From: Planctomycetota bacterium
GTDB lineage: Bacteria; Planctomycetota; Phycisphaerae; Phycisphaerales; UBA1924
NCBI GenBank assembly: GCA_018242605.1
Contig: JAFEBP010000014.1
Coordinates: 346,314 to 410,313 of the forward strand
Direction of reading: 5' to 3'
Length of the DNA: 64,000 nucleotides
Made by a program: the position numbers and the translations under genes. This document shows positions 34,333 to 42,358 of this stretch, in pieces. Position 1 is the first letter of the stretch; the number at the start of each line of letters is the position of its first letter. The notes beneath the pieces are model-generated. The model made no database searches. It was not told the origin of the DNA and saw only the letters and a list, made by a program, of their open reading frames with translations.

Positions 34333-35823
34333 ATGTCCAGCAGCACCGAAAAGCCCCGCGCCATCATCGCCACCGGCGAGGCCACCGGCATCCTGCCCGT
34401 CTCTTCCGGCCCGCCGATCACCGTGATCGCAACCCAGGCGATCCGCGACACCTTCGACGAGATGTGCCTGCGCCAGGCCGTCAACTCGCGCACCGCCCCC
34501 GGTGTCACGCAGCTCGTGCTGAACCCCGATGCCCACTGCGGCTACGGCGCCCCCGTCGGCTGCACCCTGGTCTCGCCCACGCACATCTACCCCGGCCCCG
34601 TCGGCGTGGACATCAAGTGCTCCATGAGCCTCCTGCAGTTGGACCTTCCCGAGGCCGCCGTGCAGGACCAGCGCACCCGCCGCGCCCTCATCGAAGCGAT
34701 CCTGGAACGCACCCCCACCGGCGCGGGCCGCGGCCAGCGCCAGGCTCCCAAGGGCCGCGCCGTCGACGCCGCCCTGGGCCGCCGCATCGTCACCCAGGGC
34801 GCCACCCCCGAACTCTGCAACGAACTGGGAATCCCTTTGCACTGGATCGAACGCTGCGAAGATTCCAGGCATGTCGGCCACGACGGCTCCGCCGATGCCC
34901 TGCGCGACCGCCTGGACCGCACGCTCACGCAGCCCGGCCACCAGCAGGTCTTCGCCGAGAAGATGCGCCAGTTGGGAAGCTACGGCGGCGGCAACCACTT
35001 CGGCGAGTGCGAGGTGGTGCGCGCCCTCGACCCCACGACCGCCCAGTCCCTCGGCCTGCGCGACGGTCATGTCGCCTTCCTCTCTCACTGCGGAAGCCGC
35101 GGGTGGGGTGCGCTCCTCGCGGACCGCCAGTTCAAAGCCATGCGCCAGCACTTCGCCACCTGGGGCATCCCGCTCCCGGGCAACGACCGCGAACTCGTCC
35201 ACGCGCCCCTCGGCACTCCCGAGGCCGACTCCTACCTGGACGACATGGCCCTGGGCGCCAACTTCGCGACTCTCAACCACCTGCTCATTAACGCCCTCGT
35301 GCTGGAAGCCTTCCAGGAAGTCATCCCCGGCGTCAAGGGTTCTCTCGTGTACTTCATCAGCCACAACATCGCCCGCAAGGAAATTGTCGACAACAAGGAA
35401 GCCTGGGTGCACCGCAAGGGCGCGACGCGCGCCTTCCCGGCGGGCCACCACGCCCTCAAGCAGACCCCCTTCTACGACACCGGCCACCCCATCCTCCTCC
35501 CCGGCAACCCGCAGGACGGCTCCAGCGTCATGGTCGCCCTCCCCGGCGCGCAGTTGTCGTGCTACAGCGTCAACCACGGCGCGGGCCGCCGTATGAGCCG
35601 CACCGCCGCCGCCAAGACCCTCGACCAGCGCACCGTCGACGACTCTTTCAACGCCGCCGACATCCTGTTCAACGGACGCAACTATCCGATCGATGAATCC
35701 CCCAAGGCCTACAAGGACTTCCGCGAAGTGCTCCGCAGCGTCGAACTCGCCGGCCTGGCCCGCGAGGTCGCACGCCTCCAGGCCCGCTTCGTGATCAAGG
35801 ACGGCGACAAGGCCGACGACTGA
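34333..35823 (+). CDS. rtcB: RtcB RNA ligase (3'-phosphate / 5'-OH joining)
   Basis: 496 residues, ATG 34333, no strong Shine-Dalgarno. Motifs in order: LVLNPDAHCGYGAPVGCTL, GPVGVDIKCSM (Asp and Cys metal ligands), LGSYGGGNHFGE (the NHF-E guanylate/metal motif), FLSHCGSRGWG (His ligand), YFISHNIARKE (His ligand), WVHRKGATRAFPAGHHAL and CYSVNHGAGRRMSR (His nucleophile guanylylated in RtcB). All the catalytic positions I know are kept; GYD in the usual DINCGV block is GVDIKC here. RtcB joins 2',3'-cyclic phosphate or 3'-phosphate ends to 5'-OH ends using GTP and Mn2+, repairing cleaved tRNAs and other RNAs. The stop codon overlaps the rtcA start by 1 nt. Confidence 0.95.
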   Translation: MSSSTEKPRAIIATGEATGILPVSSGPPITVIATQAIRDTFDEMCLRQAVNSRTAPGVTQLVLNPDAHCGYGAPVGCTLVSPTHIYPGPVGVDIKCSMSLLQLDLPEAAVQDQRTRRALIEAILERTPTGAGRGQRQAPKGRAVDAALGRRIVTQGATPELCNELGIPLHWIERCEDSRHVGHDGSADALRDRLDRTLTQPGHQQVFAEKMRQLGSYGGGNHFGECEVVRALDPTTAQSLGLRDGHVAFLSHCGSRGWGALLADRQFKAMRQHFATWGIPLPGNDRELVHAPLGTPEADSYLDDMALGANFATLNHLLINALVLEAFQEVIPGVKGSLVYFISHNIARKEIVDNKEAWVHRKGATRAFPAGHHALKQTPFYDTGHPILLPGNPQDGSSVMVALPGAQLSCYSVNHGAGRRMSRTAAAKTLDQRTVDDSFNAADILFNGRNYPIDESPKAYKDFREVLRSVELAGLAREVARLQARFVIKDGDKADD

Positions 35824-36899
35824 TGACCCCCGATCTCCTCCATATCGACGGCTCCCAGGGCGAGGGCGGCGGACAGATCCTCCGCTCCGCCCTCGCGCTC
35901 TCCATGGCCCTGGGGCGTCCCTTCCGCATCACCGGCATCCGCGCCAACCGCCCCAAGCCCGGGCTCATGCGCCAGCACCTCACCGCCGTTCACGCCGCCG
36001 CGGAGATCTGCAGCGCCCGCGTCCAGGGCGCCGCCCCCGCCTCCCGTGAACTCTCCTTCATCCCCGGCCCCATCCGCGCCGGTGATTACCACTTCGCCGT
36101 CGGCACCGCCGGCAGCACCACGCTGGTCCTTCAGGCCATCCTCCCGGCTCTCCTGGTCGCCCCCGGCCCCTCCTCGGTAGTGGTGGAGGGGGGCACCCAC
36201 GCGCGTTGGGCCCCACCCTTTGAGTTCCTCGAAGGCGCACTGCTGCCCGTGCTCAACCGCATGGGCCACTGCGTTCAGGCCCGGCTCGAACGCCACGGCT
36301 TCTACCCCGCCGGCGGCGGCCGCATCCGCGTCGATATCGCCCCCGCCCAGGCGCCAACGCCCCTGCGCCTTGAATCCCGCGGCCAGGTCCGCTCCCGCAC
36401 CGCCGCGATCCTCCTCTCCAAACTCCCCTTCGACATCGCCGAACGCGAACTCTCCGCCATCCGCGATGCCCTGGGCTGGGAGGTCGGTCCCACGAATGTC
36501 CAGACGCTTCACAACGCCCCCAGCCCGGGCAACTGCGTCACCCTGCGCTTGGAGTGCGAGCACGTGACCGAGGTCTTCTGCGCTCTGGGCGAACTCGGCA
36601 AGCCCGCCTCCGCCGTCGCGGATGAAGCCACCGACGCCGCACGCGAGTACCTCGCCGCCGAGGCTCCCGTCGGTCGCCATCTCGCCGATCAACTCATGGT
36701 GCCTCTCGCCATCGCCGCGGCACGCGGCGCGGGCGAATGCTCCTTCCTCAGCCTGCCCTTCACCGCTCACTCCCATACAAACTCCGGGGTCGTCGCCGCA
36801 TTTATGGGCCGCGAACCCTCCACGCGGCGTCTGGGCCGGCTGGTTCGGTGGAGCGTGAATGACTATGCTTCGCTCCCCCCTACACGCCCTACCGAATGA
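35823..36899 (+). CDS. rtcA: RtcA RNA 3'-terminal phosphate cyclase
   Basis: 358 residues, ATG overlapping the rtcB stop (TGATG), so translation is coupled. Contains LHIDGSQGEGGGQILRSALALSMALG, ITGIRANRPKPGLMRQHLTAV, VGTAGSTTLVLQAILPALL, VEGGTHARWAPPFEFLEGALLPVL and GFYPAGGGRIRVDI, and near the end AHSHTNSGVVAAFMGRE. The cyclase converts RNA 3'-phosphate to 2',3'-cyclic phosphate through an adenylylated histidine (the His of TAHSHTNSG is the candidate). It supplies ends that RtcB can process. Confidence 0.95.
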   Translation: MTPDLLHIDGSQGEGGGQILRSALALSMALGRPFRITGIRANRPKPGLMRQHLTAVHAAAEICSARVQGAAPASRELSFIPGPIRAGDYHFAVGTAGSTTLVLQAILPALLVAPGPSSVVVEGGTHARWAPPFEFLEGALLPVLNRMGHCVQARLERHGFYPAGGGRIRVDIAPAQAPTPLRLESRGQVRSRTAAILLSKLPFDIAERELSAIRDALGWEVGPTNVQTLHNAPSPGNCVTLRLECEHVTEVFCALGELGKPASAVADEATDAAREYLAAEAPVGRHLADQLMVPLAIAAARGAGECSFLSLPFTAHSHTNSGVVAAFMGREPSTRRLGRLVRWSVNDYASLPPTRPTE

Positions 36900-37022
36900 G
36901 CCAACGAACGATCGCTGCGCCAAGTTCCGCACCCGCTCCACGTGCATGAGCCATCGGGATCGCGCCAACCGCCACGGTAGTTTGCGCCATGCGCCAAGAG
37001 CAACAAGAGAGAGAGACGAGCC

Positions 37023-37289
37023 GTGGGCATCCGAATCGAAATTAGTGAAGAACACGAGCGCATACTCCACGAAACGTGGGGTGAAGACCTTGCTCGCGCC
37101 GCCCTTGAGGCGTTGATCGTCGAGGGATACCGCTCCAAAAAGCTGGACGCCGCCACCGTCGGCAAGCTCCTGGGCCTCAGCGACCGCTGGGACGTCAACC
37201 GCTGGCTCGCCGACCGCCACGTCCCGCTGCGCTACTCGATCCAGGAGATCGAGGCGGACCTGCCCACGCGCCCGCGCGCACTGATCTGA
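37023..37289 (+). CDS. UPF0175 family small protein (possible antitoxin-like DNA-binding protein)
   Basis: 88 residues from GTG 37023, preceded by a purine-rich stretch. Contains ALEALIVEGYRSKKLDAATVGKLLGLSDRWDVNRWLADRHVPL, the UPF0175 pattern of a helix-turn-helix-like core with GYRxxKL and LGLS...VNxWL. Members often sit beside PIN-domain toxins and are regarded as likely antitoxins. No toxin gene flanks it here: rtcA ends 123 bp upstream and the next genes are on the other strand. It could be an orphan or a regulator. Confidence 0.75.
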   Translation: MGIRIEISEEHERILHETWGEDLARAALEALIVEGYRSKKLDAATVGKLLGLSDRWDVNRWLADRHVPLRYSIQEIEADLPTRPRALI

Positions 37290-37434
37290 CACCCGCGCCC
37301 GTCGAGTTCCAGGCGCGATCCCGCCCCTCCGTTCCGCTGTTCACCACTCGGGCCTGGAAACCGCGCACGAACTCCCGTTCGTTCCAACGCCCCGCCCCCG
37401 CGAGCATTTCCTCCTGATGCCTATTGCCTGATGC

Positions 37435-37454
37435 CTGATGCCTTCCGGCATCAG
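37435..37454 (-). terminator. Perfect hairpin at the 3' end of the comM remnant
   Basis: CTGATGCC (37435-37442), loop ttcc, GGCATCAG (37447-37454), overlapping the comM stop codon. Direct copies of tgcctgatg flank it. No T tract follows in either direction, so a terminator role is possible but not proven. Confidence 0.4.
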
Positions 37455-38340
37455 AGCTTGCGGTCCAGCACGCGGTACTGGATCGCCTCGAGCACGTCCT
37501 CCTGCCGCACCCGTTCTGATCCCCCCATGTCCGCGATCGTCCTGGCCACGCGTCTGATCTTGTCATACGCCCGCGCCGAGAGTTTCATCTGCGTCATCGC
37601 GTCCCCCAGCACGCTCACCGTCCGATCGTCCAGCCGCGCCATCTCGTCCAGTTGCTTGCCGCTCAACCGCGAGTTCGGCGTTGAAGCCCCCTGCCGCGCC
37701 GCCTGCGCACTCCTCGCCCGCTCCACGTTCTCGCGCATCTGGGCCGTGTTCGTGCCCGTGGGCGCCGAAACATCCCCGGAGGCCCGCCTCGACAACTCCT
37801 TGAACGGCACCGCCGGCGCTTCCACGTGAATATCGATCCGGTCCAGCAGCGGCCCGCTCAGCCGCTCCATGTACTTCTCCATCGCCCGCTTACCCGCCTC
37901 GCCCACCGGCATGTCGCCCTTGGGCGTGGGGTTCATCGCCGCGATGAGCATGAAGCTCGCGGGGAACCGCACCGCCGCGTGCGAGCGCGCGATCGTCACG
38001 ACGTGGTCCTCCATGGGCTGCCGCAGCCCCTCCAGCACGTCGCGCGGAAACTCGGCCATCTCATCCAGGAATAGCACTCCCCGGTGCGCCAAAGAAATCT
38101 CCCCGGGCCGCGGGATCTGCCCGCCCCCGACCACCGCCGCCGCGCTCGCCGTGTGGTGCGGGCTGCGCACCGGCCGCGTCGTCACCAGGCTCTGACCCGG
38201 CGGCAACTGCCCCGCTGCCGAGTAGATCCTCGTGATCTCGATCGCTTCCTCCGGCGACAGCGCCGGCAGCACACCCGGCAGCGCCTTGGCCATCATCGTC
38301 TTGCCCGTCCCCGGCGGCCCCAGCATCAACAGGTTGTGGC
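37451..38340 (-). pseudogene. comM: comM/yifB (magnesium chelatase-like AAA+ protein), 5' half removed by island insertion
   Basis: About 295 C-terminal residues of ComM remain: GHNLLMLGPPGTGKTMMAKALPG (Walker A), RPVRSPHHTASAAAVVGGG, PGEISLAHRGVLFLDEMAEFPRDVLEGLRQP (Walker B), MLIAAMNPTPKGDMP, RLSGPLLDRIDIHVEAPAV and the C-terminal lid domain ending LEAIQYRVLDRKL. ComM is a ~500-residue hexameric helicase for branch migration in natural transformation. The N-terminal LonC-like domain (~200 residues) that should precede GHNLLM is absent; in its place, from about 38340, is the end of a serine recombinase. Frames that continue past the junction are antisense to the recombinase. Confidence 0.85.
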
Positions 38341-38345
38341 CAAGT
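38318..38345. other. Probable attachment-site junction (attL) between comM and the island
   Basis: Homology to ComM begins at GHNLLM (ggccacaacctgttgatg on the minus strand), and the recombinase stop codon (TGA at 38326-38328) lies inside this target sequence, so the last residues of the recombinase (LATTC) are encoded by comM DNA. The exact crossover dinucleotide cannot be fixed without the other junction. Confidence 0.65.
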
Positions 38346-39903
38346 GGCGGGCTCCGTCGAACTTGGCGGGGGCTTCCGATTTGCCCGGTAGCAAGACTTG
38401 GAAGGTAATCTGGGTGATAGTCCAGCGGGGCGCGTTCGAGGGCAGCACGCGGCCGCGGGCGTCGCGGGGGAGCGGGGCGGTTGAGCGCTCCGCTTGGGCG
38501 TCTATCCGCCCGACGATTCCCAATAGGAGAGTCCGCTTCTGGTTCTGGTCCAACTGGGACCGCCCGGCAAGAATCGACCGTACCGCGTTGTGGACGCGGC
38601 GGGCGGCCGTGCCGTCGTAACTGACGTGCTTGGCACGGAGATCGGCCAACTCGCGGGTCAGGTTTTCGATCTGCTTGCGGGCGTCGGCGCTCTTGACGGC
38701 GTACTCCTCCTTGGACAATTCCCCATCCGCCCGCATGTTCTGGAAGTTGTCTAGGCGGCGTTGTACGCGGGGAATCTCGCTCTCCAAGCACGAGATTTCC
38801 TGCTCCAACTTCTCCTGCTCGGTCGGGTCGTTCGCCGCCGCCATGAGGTCTTTGACGAACGATTCGGTGCTGGCCAGCGAGACGAACGCGTTCCACACCG
38901 CGGTATCCGTTGCCGCCATCTCCAACCACGCCGAACCCCGCACGCCCTTAGCCGCAGAATAGAACCTCTCTCCGCCGTCCGAGTTACCTTCCATGCGGTG
39001 GCCGTTGACGTACAGGAGGCCGGTCAACAGACGCGGCTTGCCGGTGCGCGGGATGCGGGGACGCCCGTTAGCCGCGTCCCACAACTCGCGGGCGACAATG
39101 GCCGGGTGGGCGTTCTCGACGACGATGGCGGTCTTGGCGCTGAGGTTCTGCTTGAACCCCCGAGTCCCCGGCGTCCTGACCCAGACGCCGCTCGCGGAGG
39201 TTCCGATGTACGCGGGGCATGCAAGGATGCGCCGGACGGTGTTCTTCGCCCACCGGCCACCGCGAGGGGCGGGAAGGCCGGACTCGTTGAGTTCGTTCGC
39301 GGTGGCTTGGTTGCCCATGCCATCCGCCGCCGCCTTGAAGATGCGGACTACCACCGCGGCCTTCTCGGGGACGGGGACGAGTTTGCCCCGCCCCTCCTCC
39401 CCTGGACGCGGGTTGCGGTACCCGTAGGGCGCTGGGCCGCCCGCCTTACGGCCTTGCATGGCCCTCTGTTTCTTTCCGCGCTGCATGCGCTCCTTGATAC
39501 GCTCGCTTTCGGTCCGGTCCACGAGGCTTTGGATGCCGACCATGAACCGCTCTTCTAGCGACGACAGGTCGCGGACAACGCCGCCCACGAGGATCTTGAC
39601 CCTGCGCTCGCGGAGTTCCCTGAGCAGCATCGCGGTCTCGAGTTCGTCCCCGCGGGTCAGGCGGCTCTGCTCGTGGACGTAGATGGCGTCGGGTTCTTCG
39701 GCGCGGATGCAGGCCAGCACGTCCTGAAGCACGCGGCGGTCGCTGGAGGCCTGCGTGGCACTCTCGCACCCGCGGAACTCCCGCAAGGTGTGCCAGCCGT
39801 TGCGGTTTGCCAATTCGCGGTACATGCGTTCTTGGGCGTCGAGCGACGCGCCGTCGGTGGCCTGCTTCTCCGTCGAAACCCGAAATAGTGCGACAACTTT
39901 CAT
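38326..39903 (-). CDS. Large serine recombinase (integrase of the island)
   Basis: 525 residues from ATG 39903 (GAGGAA upstream). The N-terminal resolvase domain starts MKVVALFRVSTEKQATDGASLDAQ with the nucleophile Ser in RVS, then YVHEQSRLTRGDELE and VDRTESERIKERMQRGKK. The recombinase domain has GGPAPYGYRNP, AAVVVRIFKAAADGMGNQATANELNESGLPAPRGGRWAKNTVRRILACPAYIG. The zinc-ribbon region reads LLTGLLYVNGHRMEGNSDGGERFYSAA, where the usual CxxC pairs are missing. A coiled coil follows (~360-450, EKLEQEISCLESEIPRVQRRL). Its C-terminus ends in the comM target sequence. It catalyses attP x attB integration; comM is its likely target. Confidence 0.9.
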   Translation of the reverse strand: MKVVALFRVSTEKQATDGASLDAQERMYRELANRNGWHTLREFRGCESATQASSDRRVLQDVLACIRAEEPDAIYVHEQSRLTRGDELETAMLLRELRERRVKILVGGVVRDLSSLEERFMVGIQSLVDRTESERIKERMQRGKKQRAMQGRKAGGPAPYGYRNPRPGEEGRGKLVPVPEKAAVVVRIFKAAADGMGNQATANELNESGLPAPRGGRWAKNTVRRILACPAYIGTSASGVWVRTPGTRGFKQNLSAKTAIVVENAHPAIVARELWDAANGRPRIPRTGKPRLLTGLLYVNGHRMEGNSDGGERFYSAAKGVRGSAWLEMAATDTAVWNAFVSLASTESFVKDLMAAANDPTEQEKLEQEISCLESEIPRVQRRLDNFQNMRADGELSKEEYAVKSADARKQIENLTRELADLRAKHVSYDGTAARRVHNAVRSILAGRSQLDQNQKRTLLLGIVGRIDAQAERSTAPLPRDARGRVLPSNAPRWTITQITFQVLLPGKSEAPAKFDGARHLATTC

Positions 39904-39931
39904 GATTGGTTCCTCGTGGGTACCACGCACC

Positions 39932-40243
39932 TTACTGGCCGGTCTTCGCGGTTCCAACGGTGTCGGGAGCGTCTTTCTGCATGCAGAAGCGCTGAACGAC
40001 TGCCGAGCAGGGGCCCTCGATCCACAGGGTCACGATCTCGATGATGGTGCGGGTGTCACCGGCCTGGGCGAGTTCAAGTACGGTGCGCTTCACGCGGTTC
40101 TCGTCGCGTTCGAGTTGCTCCGCGATTTTGAACACGACGCGGGCGCACGACGGTTTCATGCTCGGGATGTACGGATCGGCGGGAGCGGCGGTGGGGGGGG
40201 CGGGGGTATCGGATGTCTGCTTTGCCGGATGGGACTTGCTCAC
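39932..40243 (-). CDS. Small hypothetical protein downstream-coupled to the recombinase
   Basis: 103 residues from GTG 40243 with AGGAG 9 nt upstream. A Pro/Ala-rich N-terminus (residues 1-30) is followed by a likely helical region (CARVVFKIAEQLERDENRVKRTVLELAQAGDTRTIIEIVTLWIEGP). I do not recognise it. It lies between an AAA ATPase gene and the integrase on the same strand; in comparable elements such small proteins are regulators or recombination directionality factors, but nothing in the sequence proves that. Confidence 0.6.
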   Translation of the reverse strand: MSKSHPAKQTSDTPAPPTAAPADPYIPSMKPSCARVVFKIAEQLERDENRVKRTVLELAQAGDTRTIIEIVTLWIEGPCSAVVQRFCMQKDAPDTVGTAKTGQ

Positions 40244-40301
40244 TGGAGGGGCTCCTGAAATAGGGGTTGGTCTGGGGAGGGGCGTGAAGCGGCGACCACG
40301 C

Positions 40302-41507
40302 TTAACGGCGAGGCTTCTTTGGGACAGCCGGTGGTTTGGGGGGCAGGGGGGGCTGGCTGGGGGTGGGATTCGATTCGTTTCTTCCCTCTATGAGTGGGGG
40401 CGTGGAAGAAACTAATCCGGTGACTCGGTAGTACCTGAGCGCGTCGCCCCTTACCCCTACCCCGGCTTCACGCCAGCGGGATTTCTCCGAGCCTAACTTC
40501 AGGTCTTTGCGAACAGTCGTAACCCCCGGTTTGACACCGTTCGGCCAGTTCGCCAGCACCTCTTCTGGAGTAAGCCCCGGTGCGTTTGTGGGCAGCATGT
40601 TCTCGATGATCGAGAGGCGCGATGATTGTGTTGCCTGTTCCGCATCCCCCAAGATCTGGTACCTGCCCCCTGAGAGTTCTATCACGGTTTCACGAAAGCA
40701 CTCATCGAAACGCCCGCTACCCTTCAATATGCGCTTCCGATCACGGTCGTCTTCGGGGCGGTGTCGGCGCATTTCGATGACGATGTCCGCCCAAGACATG
40801 ATGTAACTGGATCCGCGGCATGAAAGTCCTTCGCCACCACCGCTCTTGCGACTGTGATGAATGACCTTTAACGCAGCGTCGGCAAGCAGGATGTCGGACA
40901 GGGGAGCCAGTGCCTGTGCAGATTCGGACGCATCATTCTCGTGGTCTACCCACCACAGGTTCGCAAGCGTGTCGATGACGACGAGGCCGTAACCCGTTTT
41001 CCTGACGAGATTGCCCACGTGGAGGCACCATTGCTCCCATTCAGTGCGTGAGGGCCGGCCTCGGAACGGACGTGACCAGACGTGAACGCTCTTCGGCAGT
41101 TCAAGCGCATCCCTGCGCATAGTCCACAAGTACCTGCTCTCCTCGCTGACGACGAGAATCGGTGCATCAAGGACTTCGCATCCGAGTTGGTCGCCGTGAG
41201 ATAGGGCGCGCAAGAGGTGGGCCAGTAGGGTTGTCTTTCCCACCTTGGGGTGTGCGATGACGAGAGAGGAGTGCCCGCGGGCGAGGAAGCCCTTCCAAAT
41301 CCATGGCGGCGGGGCCTGTGGGCCGAGGTCGGTAATCGGAATGGGAACTCCCCATTCCTTTCTTACACACGCACTCTCTATAGGTGAAAGAAACGAATCT
41401 GGGCTTCCAGGCGGGGTGGTTTCTGGCGAGGTGAGGCGACCCCTTTCGTCTTCGACGGGTGGGTCCCACTGGCGTTCTATGACTTTCTCGAGCGCGTTGT
41501 CATCCAT
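40302..41507 (-). CDS. RepA-like AAA ATPase (AAA_25, RecA-fold)
   Basis: 401 residues, ATG 41507, GGAG upstream; it overlaps the upstream gene by 8 nt. Contains WIWKGFLARGHSSLVIAHPKVGKTTLLAHLLRAL (Walker A), ILVVSEESRYLW, YGLVVIDTLANLWW (Walker B), AALKVIHHSRKSGGGEG and SSYIMSWADIVIEMRRH, the order of hexameric RepA/DnaB-like RecA-fold ATPases carried by plasmids and integrative elements. The C-terminal ~120 residues look like a winged-helix region (LTPEEVLANWPNGVKPGVTTVRKDL). Probable role: replication or maintenance of the excised element. Confidence 0.8.
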   Translation of the reverse strand: MDDNALEKVIERQWDPPVEDERGRLTSPETTPPGSPDSFLSPIESACVRKEWGVPIPITDLGPQAPPPWIWKGFLARGHSSLVIAHPKVGKTTLLAHLLRALSHGDQLGCEVLDAPILVVSEESRYLWTMRRDALELPKSVHVWSRPFRGRPSRTEWEQWCLHVGNLVRKTGYGLVVIDTLANLWWVDHENDASESAQALAPLSDILLADAALKVIHHSRKSGGGEGLSCRGSSYIMSWADIVIEMRRHRPEDDRDRKRILKGSGRFDECFRETVIELSGGRYQILGDAEQATQSSRLSIIENMLPTNAPGLTPEEVLANWPNGVKPGVTTVRKDLKLGSEKSRWREAGVGVRGDALRYYRVTGLVSSTPPLIEGRNESNPTPSQPPLPPKPPAVPKKPRR

Positions 41508-42018
41508 GAGGCGACGCTCCTTTCGGTGAATCGGGAACTGACGGGTCGTACTGGGCGAGGCCCATCCACATCAAGATGCGCTTCTCGACCGTGAACAGCG
41601 GGGCGCCCTTCCGCAAGAGATTGGCGGCCGATTCCAGCAGCGACGGCATCCACGAGGTGGCCAATGCGGCAGCGCCGCGGCACACGTCGGAGATGGCGTG
41701 GCGATCCACCGCACCGTCGGGCGACGCCTGCAGAATTTCGATGCGGAGCAGCACTTGGCCTAGAACATCGGGGTCTCCGATAGCCTGCAAGGCGACGCGC
41801 TCGAAGTCGTCGGGGGCGGCCATGGCGGCGCGAACCGCATCATGCAGGCTGGGGCAAGTAAAGATCTGGGGGCCGATGCCGCGCGACTTGAACTCCTGCC
41901 GCGCGAGATCCGAGGCGATGATGGCAGCGGCCACGGTGATCTCCCAGAAGGATGAGTTCAACGGGATAATCGAGGCACGGCTCGGTAAGTAACGGCGTGC
42001 AGTGACCGGGTTAGCCAT
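41500..42018 (-). CDS. Hypothetical island protein
   Basis: 172 residues from ATG 42018 (GGAGG spaced 6 nt; preferred over the longer frame to 42048). Mostly helical, with WEITVAAAIIASDLARQEF, LHDAVRAAMAAPDDFERVALQAIGDP and LLESAANLLRKGAPLFTVEKRILMWMG. No known domain recognised. It overlaps the HTH gene upstream (8 nt) and the AAA ATPase downstream (8 nt), so the three are one translation-coupled unit. Confidence 0.65.
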   Translation of the reverse strand: MANPVTARRYLPSRASIIPLNSSFWEITVAAAIIASDLARQEFKSRGIGPQIFTCPSLHDAVRAAMAAPDDFERVALQAIGDPDVLGQVLLRIEILQASPDGAVDRHAISDVCRGAAALATSWMPSLLESAANLLRKGAPLFTVEKRILMWMGLAQYDPSVPDSPKGASPHG

Positions 42019-42229
42019 AACGGCCTCCCCGCGAGCGGCGAGCGTCAATGGCGTTGAGTTCGTGGCGGACCATCGCCACGGCTTCGGACGTGTACAACCT
42101 CAACGTTCCGGCCCTGGCGCGGGAACGGATGTGGGGGCGCGTCCGCAGCACGTACTGAACGCGGTGCAGTGGCGCGTTTACGGCAGCGGCGATCCGTCCG
42201 GCGGTGATTAGGGTGGGTTCTGGTGTCAC
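42011..42229 (-). CDS. Small helix-turn-helix protein (excisionase/MerR-like)
   Basis: 72 residues from GTG 42229. LITAGRIAAAVNAPLHRVQYVLRTRPHIRSRARAGTLRLYTSEAVAMVRHEL has the layout of an Xis/MerR-type winged helix: a short HTH (AGRIAAAVNAPLHRVQYVL), a wing, then a Tyr-rich strand (LRLYTSEAV). In an integrated element it could act as directionality factor or regulator of the unit that follows it. Confidence 0.65.
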   Translation of the reverse strand: MTPEPTLITAGRIAAAVNAPLHRVQYVLRTRPHIRSRARAGTLRLYTSEAVAMVRHELNAIDARRSRGGRYG

Positions 42230-42358
42230 GGCGGTTCCAATGGGCGGGCGACAGGCCCTCTACCCATGATCCGCCGTTCACGTGAACGGCCCCATTTTGT
42301 GAGCAATCTGCTTGGAAAAGGCCACTTCGCCGTTCATGAACGGCGCGTGAACGACCAA

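Noticed and set aside
35709..37292. Minus-strand open frame of 527 codons
   Set aside because: Antisense to rtcA and UPF0175; low-complexity Gly/Ala/Asp text without any motif.
38340..38929. Upstream extension of the comM open frame
   Set aside because: This part is antisense to the serine recombinase and has no ComM similarity; true ComM homology stops at GHNLLM.
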